A model generated the notes under the pieces. The model worked only from the letters and a program-made list of their open reading frames with translations, made no database searches and was not told the DNA's origin. 5,090 nucleotides of DNA, taken from assembly GCA_021839095.1 (NCBI GenBank), contig JAKCBU010000119.1:1-5090 (forward strand), in the 5' to 3' direction. Position 1 is the stretch's first letter; each line of letters begins with the position of its first letter. Below are positions 1-5,090 of the stretch, piece by piece. The position numbers and the translations under genes were made by a program. The DNA is from Pseudomonadota bacterium. GTDB taxonomy: Bacteria; Pseudomonadota; Gammaproteobacteria; Acidithiobacillales; Acidithiobacillaceae.

Positions 1-1560
1 TATGGGGCGTCGCAAGAGCTTCCCCAGTACCTGGCCATAATGCAAACTGGTCCAGCCCAGGAGACGACCTGGCCGCTCGGCCCTTTCGGCATCCCGGCTG
101 GTCAGCAGGGCGTCCGCGAGAAGGGGCACCGCCAGATAGGCGACCAAAAAGGAAATGATCAGCGCGGCGGAGATGGAGATGGCCAGTGCCTGGAAAAAAG
201 CCCCGGTCACCCCGGATAGAAAGGCCAGGGGCGCGAAGATGATGATCGTTGCCGCCGAAGAACCCGCCAGCGGCTTGCTCATTTCCAGCGCGGAATGGAG
301 CACTGAAACGCGTTCTCCGGGATGCTCGGAAATGCGCCGCATGATATGTTCCAGCATGACCACCGCGTCGTCCACCACCAACCCCACCGCTGCCGCCATA
401 CCACCGAGGGTCATGATGTTAAAACTCTGATGGAACACATACAGAATCACCACACTGGCGAGCAATACGCTGGGCAGGACGATGGCAACGATGAAGGTCA
501 GCCGCAGATTACGGAGGAAAGCGAGAAGCACCAGTGCGGCCAGTGCGGCCCCGATAAAAATGGCATCCCGAACACTGGATGCGGCCGCTGTAATCAACTG
601 GCTCTGGTCATACCAGGTGCTGATTTTCACTCCGGCGGGGATGCTGCCGGCATCCCGTCGCAGCAGGGCGCGGATGGCGTGATCAATCGCCACCGTGTTG
701 GCACCGATCTGCTGCTTGATGTTGACCAGCACTGCAGACTTACCGTTGGCCGTGACGGTGGTCCACTGGGGAACGGTGCCGGGGCGAATCTGCGCCACAT
801 CACGGAGATCCACCACGCCGTCGGCGCCGGTTTTGAGGATGGTGTGGCCGATATCCCTGGCATTTTTCAGGGGACTTTCGCTGAGGAGCTGGTAAAGGCG
901 GTAATGGCGTTGGAGACGGCCGACGGCGGTGATGATATTGCTGTTGGCGAGAGCGGATTCGACATCGACGAGGCTGAGCCCGTAGCTTTGCAGGCGCATG
1001 GGGTCGACAATCACCTGGTATTCAGCCTGCCCACCGCCCTGAATATCCACCTGAGCCACCCCATGGACAGCCAGCAGCAAGGGCCGCAAATCGTAATACG
1101 CATAATGGCGCAGGGCGACCGGATCAAGGCGATCGGAAGTCAGGGAAAGACCGAGAATGGGGAACACTGTCGGATCCATGCGCCGGGCGCTGAAGCGAGT
1201 ATCGGGCGGCAGCTTCGGAAGTACCCCGTTGACGGCCGACTCCGCCTGTAGCAAGGCCGAAGTCATGTCGGTGCCCCAGGCAAACTGCACGGAAATCTCC
1301 GCCGCCCCCCGTGCCGTGGTGGAGCGAATACGCTGAACCCCGGGCACTGCCCGCAATGCCTGCTCCAGCGGGCGGGTGACGGCGACCTGGGTCTGTCCGA
1401 TAGGCATATTGCCCGAGTCAGCGGAGACTACGATGCGCGGGAAGGTGATATCCGGGAACAGCGCCACGGGCATTTTCAACGCCACCAGCAAGCCCGCCAA
1501 CACCAATACCAGCAGCATGAACAACAGGGAACGGCGGTGCCGCTGCAACCAGTCACCCAT
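1..1560 (-). CDS. RND-family efflux transporter permease subunit, N-terminal half (3' end beyond window)
   Basis: Inner-membrane proton-driven pump of the RND superfamily, the motor of a tripartite efflux system. I translated 520 uninterrupted codons from the ATG at 1560 to the window edge; family members are usually about 1,000-1,050 residues, so roughly half is visible. A cytoplasmic Arg-rich start is followed by TM1 (about 11-29) and the MPVALFPDITFPRI segment typical of the family. A large periplasmic porter region (about 30-330) contains PGVQRIRS and FAWGTDM. TM2-TM6 lie at about 333-482. TM4 carries GLVVDDAVVMLEHI with Asp397-Asp398, the proton-relay pair of AcrB-type pumps. The start is supported by GGGGA seven bases upstream and by coupling to the adaptor gene, whose TGA shares its A with this ATG. 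The Asp-Asp pair favours the HAE class, but parts of the porter domain (RIRSTTARGAAEISV) also recall CzcA-like proteins. The substrate is not assignable. No frameshift was seen. Confidence 0.95.
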   Translation of the reverse strand, partial: MGDWLQRHRRSLLFMLLVLVLAGLLVALKMPVALFPDITFPRIVVSADSGNMPIGQTQVAVTRPLEQALRAVPGVQRIRSTTARGAAEISVQFAWGTDMTSALLQAESAVNGVLPKLPPDTRFSARRMDPTVFPILGLSLTSDRLDPVALRHYAYYDLRPLLLAVHGVAQVDIQGGGQAEYQVIVDPMRLQSYGLSLVDVESALANSNIITAVGRLQRHYRLYQLLSESPLKNARDIGHTILKTGADGVVDLRDVAQIRPGTVPQWTTVTANGKSAVLVNIKQQIGANTVAIDHAIRALLRRDAGSIPAGVKISTWYDQSQLITAAASSVRDAIFIGAALAALVLLAFLRNLRLTFIVAIVLPSVLLASVVILYVFHQSFNIMTLGGMAAAVGLVVDDAVVMLEHIMRRISEHPGERVSVLHSALEMSKPLAGSSAATIIIFAPLAFLSGVTGAFFQALAISISAALIISFLVAYLAVPLLADALLTSRDAERAERPGRLLGWTSLHYGQVLGKLLRRPI

Positions 1561-2612
1561 CAGGATTTCCCCGCCACACGCAGGGCCATGCCATCCCGTA
1601 ACTCATAATTGCCGAGGCTGACCACCATCTCTCCGGCCTGCAACCCCTTACTGACCGCAATCCAGCCGGCTTCGCGCCAGCCTGTCTCGATCCAGCGCTG
1701 CTGCGCTTTTCCATGCACATCCACAAAACAATAGGAACGGCCACCTTGCTGTAAAACGGCGTTATCGGGAATAGCCAACGATTTCTGATGTCCCAGGATG
1801 ATTTGGGCGCGCACCATCGCACCCGGCAACAAACTGGCGGTCGCGGCCATAGGGACAACGACCTGGGCGAGGCGTGTTTTGGGATCGACTTGCCAATAAA
1901 TCTGCTGAATCTTACCGGATAACGGGAACTGGTCCCCGTATACGGGACGGAGCCGCACCGCGTCGCCCACTTTGACGCGAGGCAGATCTTCCGGTTCGAC
2001 ACCCAGCAAAATGCGTAACGCACTGCCCGTGCTGAGGCGCAGCAAGGGTTGTCCGGCGGCAACCAGATCGCCCTGATGGACGGATACCGTCTCGACGACG
2101 CCATCGATGGGCGAACGCACCACACCGGCTTGCAGGGCCTTGAGACGCACCTGTAGATCGTGGAGGGTAGCTTGCGCTTTGGCGAGAGTTTGCTGCGCGG
2201 TCTGCACCTCAGCATTGGTCGCCAGTTGCCGGGTACGCAGGGATTCCAGGCGCTGCTGGTCGGTGAGGGCGAAGCGCACGCCGATCTGCGCCTGCTGCAA
2301 CTGGAGCTGGTCATTGATGGAAGGCGCCACCCGCAGCAACGCTTCCCCTTGATGTACCCGCTGGCCATTGGCCACCAGCACCTGACTGACCAGACTCTCG
2401 GCTTCCAGCGACAAGGTTCGCCCCTCCTCCGGCGCGAATTCCACCGTTCCGTAAGCCCGCAAATGCTCTGCCAGCGGCATCACCCGCGCGGGAGTCAACT
2501 GGACCAGGGCCGACACCTCCGCCGTCGCCGGCAGTGCCGGCACACTGAGCCCCAGCCCTAAAACAGCCCACAGCCATCCCGGTATCTGTCGCATCACCGC
2601 TGTTATCTCCAT
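1560..2612 (-). CDS. RND efflux system periplasmic adaptor (membrane fusion protein, HlyD/AcrA type)
   Basis: Periplasmic adaptor linking the RND permease to the outer-membrane channel. The 350-residue protein begins with an export signal (about 7-31, hydrophobic WLWAVLGLGLSVPALPATA with a likely cut after ATA). There is no lipobox Cys, so it appears secreted rather than lipid-anchored. The first lipoyl half-motif is at about 65-95. A coiled-coil hairpin spans about 98-163, rich in Gln, Leu and Ala. The second lipoyl half follows (VVRSPIDGVVETVSVHQGD, about 164-182), then the beta-barrel (about 198-272) and the membrane-proximal domain (IPDNAVLQQGG onward). The hairpin tip has Arg121-Leu125-Thr132, matching the channel-docking Arg-Leu-Ser spacing of AcrA with Thr for Ser. 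No His- or Met-rich metal-binding tract is present. The ATG at 2612 has no clear ribosome-binding site; the ATG at 2594 (344 residues) has GGAG 12 bases upstream and gives a more canonical signal peptide, so it may be the real start. Confidence 0.93.
   Translation of the reverse strand: MEITAVMRQIPGWLWAVLGLGLSVPALPATAEVSALVQLTPARVMPLAEHLRAYGTVEFAPEEGRTLSLEAESLVSQVLVANGQRVHQGEALLRVAPSINDQLQLQQAQIGVRFALTDQQRLESLRTRQLATNAEVQTAQQTLAKAQATLHDLQVRLKALQAGVVRSPIDGVVETVSVHQGDLVAAGQPLLRLSTGSALRILLGVEPEDLPRVKVGDAVRLRPVYGDQFPLSGKIQQIYWQVDPKTRLAQVVVPMAATASLLPGAMVRAQIILGHQKSLAIPDNAVLQQGGRSYCFVDVHGKAQQRWIETGWREAGWIAVSKGLQAGEMVVSLGNYELRDGMALRVAGKS
1568..1572 (-). promoter_or_regulatory. Ribosome-binding site of the RND permease gene, inside the adaptor gene
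   Basis: GGGGA on the minus strand lies seven bases before the permease ATG at 1560, within the last codons of the adaptor gene. The spacing is good for a Shine-Dalgarno site and fixes the permease start at the TGATG junction, where terminating ribosomes could also restart. Confidence 0.55.
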
Positions 2613-3976
2613 TGTTGCCAGGGCAGGCCCACCGCCATTTCCAGGGCGGCCTGCTGTTCGGCATAAGCCTGCTTGAGGGCCAGCAGTTGCAGGCTCTTGG
2701 CGAGGGACTGACTGCGCACCGCCTCATAATCGATCAGGGTCACATTGTGCTCCGCTGCCGCACCCCGCAGTCGCTGCTCGGCGCTTTGCAATTGCGGCAC
2801 CTGCTGCTCCAGCGGAGCAATTTCCTGACGCAACCGGCGCAGATCGGCTACCAGAGCGGTGATATCGGCGCGGGTCTGAAAGAGGCGGGCGGTGTAGGCC
2901 GCATGTAATTGCGCACGGGTGGCCTCGGACTCGGCGATAACCCCGCGATTGCGGTTCCAGAGCGGAATATCGAGATGGACGCTGGGACCGATGGTCTGAA
3001 TATTCGAGGTATCGGCGGCCCTGGTGATACCGATGCTGAAACCCGGATACTGACCGAGAATGGCGCGCCGTACCCGCGCTTCCTGAGCCCGGTAGCCCGC
3101 GCGCAGCGCCAGCAAATCGAGCCGATGGGCATCCGCTAGGGTAACCAGACGGGCGGCATCGGGGATATCCTGCAGTATTCGCGGCGCCCGCAGGGAAAGC
3201 GGCATATTCGGCGGCAACCCCATCACTTTATGGATATCCTGCCGCACGGCGGTCACCTGCCGACGAAGCGCCAGCATGCGGTCCTGGCTATCCAGCCAAG
3301 CGATTTGCCGCAACGAAGTGGTGGTGATGGTGGCATCTCCCAGCCGGAGATTCTGAACCGAGATCCGATAGAGGCGATCCGTAGTGGTCGCCGCCGTTTG
3401 CGATACGGCCTCCTGCTTCTGCAGATAATACAGTTGCCGGGCCAGTGTCCGTGTCTGGTTGGCCACCATCCACTCCTGCCAGGCCACCTGATACCGCACC
3501 GATTGTTCTTGCGCCCGGGCAATATGCAGATTCGCAGCGCGGGTGAACAGGCTGGCGAGGCTCCACTTCAGCCCCATGCTGTAGGCGTTATAGTAGCCGG
3601 CAGCCACATTACTGGGCAGGTCGGCGCTCAGGGCAAGCTGCGGGTCTGGTAAAAGGCCGGCAGCAAAGACCTGCGCCTGGGCGACGCCGATTTGTGCCCG
3701 CATCGCCCGCAGGCCAGGATTGAGCAGCACCGCGATTTCGCCAAGATCTTCGCCGGACAGGGGCGCGCGCAGATTTACCGGTTGCGCGCTGGCGGGATGA
3801 TCGTGGCGCAGGGCGACGGCCATTTGCCGCTCCACCTTCGCCATAGCCGGCAGATGATCGCGCAAGGGCTGTGCGTGATAGCTGGCGCAGCCCGTCAGCA
3901 GCAGCGGCAGAAAGGCAATGCGCCCGTGATACGCAGCAAGGCGCCACCAGCCTGATCTCTCAAAAATCGAATACAT
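2603..3976 (-). CDS. TolC/OprM-type outer-membrane efflux lipoprotein
   Basis: Outer-membrane channel component of the tripartite pump, through which substrate leaves the cell. The 457-residue protein has a lipoprotein signal: basic residues, a hydrophobic FLPLLL stretch and lipobox LTGC with Cys30 as the predicted lipidated residue. Two outer-membrane-efflux-protein repeats follow. The first includes LNPGLRAMRAQIGVAQAQ and GLLPDPQLALSADLP (about 85-121), then long helices (about 145-250) ending in the family-typical MGLPP. The second repeat starts near 280 (HRLDLLALRAGYRAQEA) and carries PSVHLDIPLWNRNRGVIAESEATRAQL (331-357), a hallmark of CzcC/OprM-like channels. It ends with another helical pair and AVGLPWQQW. 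Length is normal for the family. The ATG at 3976 is chosen because it gives an intact signal peptide and has GGAG/AAGGG sequences just upstream. Its TAA stop lies 10 bases inside the adaptor reading frame as drawn. It starts 45 bases after the kinase gene. Confidence 0.95.
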   Translation of the reverse strand: MYSIFERSGWWRLAAYHGRIAFLPLLLTGCASYHAQPLRDHLPAMAKVERQMAVALRHDHPASAQPVNLRAPLSGEDLGEIAVLLNPGLRAMRAQIGVAQAQVFAAGLLPDPQLALSADLPSNVAAGYYNAYSMGLKWSLASLFTRAANLHIARAQEQSVRYQVAWQEWMVANQTRTLARQLYYLQKQEAVSQTAATTTDRLYRISVQNLRLGDATITTTSLRQIAWLDSQDRMLALRRQVTAVRQDIHKVMGLPPNMPLSLRAPRILQDIPDAARLVTLADAHRLDLLALRAGYRAQEARVRRAILGQYPGFSIGITRAADTSNIQTIGPSVHLDIPLWNRNRGVIAESEATRAQLHAAYTARLFQTRADITALVADLRRLRQEIAPLEQQVPQLQSAEQRLRGAAAEHNVTLIDYEAVRSQSLAKSLQLLALKQAYAEQQAALEMAVGLPWQQWR

Positions 3977-3990
3977 GATCCCTTCGCTCC
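3977..3990 (-). promoter_or_regulatory. Ribosome-binding site of the outer-membrane channel gene
   Basis: Read on the minus strand, GGAG (3990-3987) sits 10 bases before the ATG and GAAGGG (3985-3980) sits 3 bases before it. Either purine tract could pair with 16S rRNA; the first has the more workable spacing. Their presence supports the start at 3976. Confidence 0.5.
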
Positions 3991-4021
3991 GTGAGGGGTA
4001 TGATACAGACTGCTTTATGGC
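3977..4021. other. Intergenic gap between kinase and efflux operon
   Basis: This 45-base gap is the only non-coding stretch. On the minus strand it holds TATCAT (4005-4000), which resembles a -10 box. The best -35 candidate, TTGAGC (4025-4020), is only 14 bases away, so a sigma-70 promoter is not convincing. There is no strong hairpin plus T-run, so no terminator separates the kinase from the pump genes. Read-through from the kinase gene is therefore the simplest expectation. Confidence 0.5.
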
Positions 4022-5090
4022 TCAAGGAGGCGGGGCAAGGCGCTGTCGATATAGAAAAACCAGTCCTTGCTGGCCGCTCCGCGCGCCGAGCGTTATTCGT
4101 CCGCCGAGTTGATCGGCAATATGACGGGCAATGGTCAGACCCAGACCACTACCGCCTTCCGCACTGTCCGGCAGGCGGTAAAACGCATCAAATACCCTAT
4201 GCAATTCCTCCGGAGGAATGCCTGGACCACTGTCGATGACTTCCACGACACCCTCTTCGCCATCGCTACGGATTCGGATGGTCACCTCCCCGTTTTCCGG
4301 GCTGTAGCGCAGGGCGTTGTCGACGGCGTTGCGTATCAGGCTGTGCAGCGCCGCTTCCGCCCCCTCTACCCATACTTCGCCCTGCAACTCCAGGCCAAAA
4401 TCGAGGTTTTTCTGCTCTGCCAGCGGATAAAGATCTTCCACGACCAGACGGGCGATAGCGGCAAGGTCCACCGGCTGATGTGCCGCCACTGCCGCCTGCT
4501 GGCGGGCCAGACTCAACAACTGATCGAGCAGATGACGGGATCGCTCCAGACCGCTTTTGAGAGGCAGCAGGCGCTGTTTGCATTCAGCGAGGGATTCCGC
4601 CCGTTCCAGATTCTGCGCCTGGAGTGAGAGTGCTGTCAGAGGTGTCCGCAGCTCATGGGCGGCGTCAGCGATAAAACGACGTTGTTGGCCCATCAGCAGC
4701 CTGACCCGTTCCAGCAGGCGGTTGATGGCGCGCAGGAAGGGGGCGATTTCCTCCGGCACCCCGCTTGCCGGCAAAGGCTCGGGATATTCCGCGTTCTGTG
4801 CATCCGCCGCCTGGGCCAGAACATGCACGGGTGCCAGACTGCGCCGGACCAGATAACGGGCGAATACGATCAACAACGGCACCAGCAGCAAAAGGGGCAA
4901 GAGGGTTCGCAAAGCACTGGCGAAAGCGGCGTCACTACGCACATCGGTAGACTGGGCCACGGCGAGTTTTTTACCCGGCGCTACCCGACGGACAAAGACG
5001 CGCCAGTTCTGACCACCCACGTTCACCGTGTGGAAGCCGCTGCTCAGGTGGGTCGTGAGTCTGAGCAAAGGTGCAGTCGGCGACTCGGAG
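4022..5090 (-). CDS. Two-component sensor histidine kinase, QseC/TctE-like (5' end beyond window)
   Basis: Inner-membrane sensor kinase that autophosphorylates on His and passes the phosphate to a response regulator. The frame is open to the right edge (SESPTAP precedes the TTG at 5068), so that TTG is probably not the start and the first membrane helix is missing. About 355 residues are visible; relatives are usually about 440-480. Numbering from the TTG codon: end of the periplasmic sensor region (1-54, including GFHTVNVGGQNWRVF, as in QseC/TctE-type sensors), TM2 (about 55-70), HAMP-like linker (about 71-125), H-box FIADAAHELRTPLTAL with phospho-acceptor His138 (codon 4657-4655), N-box NAVDNALRYSP (247-257), G1 box DSGPGIPPE (279-287), F-box VFDAFYRLP (292-300) and G2 box GGSGLGLTIARH (305-316). 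All catalytic boxes look intact. It lies 45 bases upstream of the pump genes on the same strand, suggesting it regulates them. The signal is unknown. Confidence 0.95.
   Translation of the reverse strand, partial: SESPTAPLLRLTTHLSSGFHTVNVGGQNWRVFVRRVAPGKKLAVAQSTDVRSDAAFASALRTLLPLLLLVPLLIVFARYLVRRSLAPVHVLAQAADAQNAEYPEPLPASGVPEEIAPFLRAINRLLERVRLLMGQQRRFIADAAHELRTPLTALSLQAQNLERAESLAECKQRLLPLKSGLERSRHLLDQLLSLARQQAAVAAHQPVDLAAIARLVVEDLYPLAEQKNLDFGLELQGEVWVEGAEAALHSLIRNAVDNALRYSPENGEVTIRIRSDGEEGVVEVIDSGPGIPPEELHRVFDAFYRLPDSAEGGSGLGLTIARHIADQLGGRITLGARSGQQGLVFLYRQRLAPPP

Noticed and set aside
322..1251. A 309-codon open frame on the plus strand, opposite the permease gene
   Set aside because: The minus-strand frame encodes a clear RND permease throughout. 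The plus-strand product is low-complexity, rich in His, Gly and Gln, with no recognisable domain. Long antisense open frames are common opposite GC-rich genes.
3980..3997. Short imperfect inverted repeat (CCCT ... AGGG) next to the channel start codon
   Set aside because: The stem is only about four base pairs around a loop of some ten bases and has no T-run. It is too weak for a terminator or a confident regulatory hairpin.
4000..4025. Possible sigma-70 promoter (TTGAGC ... TATCAT) before the channel gene
   Set aside because: The -10-like box is good, but the spacing is only 14 bases and the -35 match is partial. No better -35 box exists at 16-18 bases, so a promoter cannot be claimed from sequence alone.
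4067..4627. A 186-codon open frame on the plus strand, opposite the kinase gene
   Set aside because: It mirrors the conserved HisKA and ATPase coding region and shows no family motif. It is best explained as a codon-bias shadow.
5066..5068. TTG as the start codon of the histidine kinase
   Set aside because: The frame stays open upstream to the window edge. A start here would remove the first membrane helix and most of the sensor domain expected in this kinase class, so the gene is called 5'-partial.

Overview
The window holds four genes, all on the minus strand, so transcription runs from high to low coordinates. In order they are: a sensor histidine kinase (5' end beyond the right edge), an outer-membrane efflux lipoprotein of the TolC/OprM type, a periplasmic membrane fusion protein, and an RND inner-membrane permease (3' end beyond the left edge). 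Almost every base is coding. The only gene-free stretch is a 45-base gap between the kinase and the outer-membrane gene. No tRNA, rRNA, CRISPR array, insertion sequence or long repeat was seen.

Together the last three genes encode a complete tripartite efflux pump: permease in the inner membrane, adaptor in the periplasm, channel in the outer membrane. The channel and adaptor genes overlap by 10 bases. The adaptor stop and permease start share one base (TGATG). This points to one transcript with coupled translation. The kinase, just upstream on the same strand, is of the QseC/TctE-like class and probably controls the pump together with a response regulator that would lie outside the window.

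The organism is a Gram-negative bacterium: it has an outer-membrane channel, a lipoprotein signal and an RND pump. The fairly GC-rich coding sequence and the protein style suggest a proteobacterium, possibly of the beta/gamma/Acidithiobacillia group. That placement is an impression, not a demonstrated result.

The pump's substrate cannot be read from the sequence. Transmembrane helix 4 of the permease carries the Asp-Asp pair typical of drug/hydrophobe (HAE-type) pumps. It lacks the extra upstream Asp described for CzcA-type metal pumps, and the adaptor shows no His- or Met-rich metal site. I found no convincing sign of an undescribed system; this looks like a locally regulated RND efflux operon.
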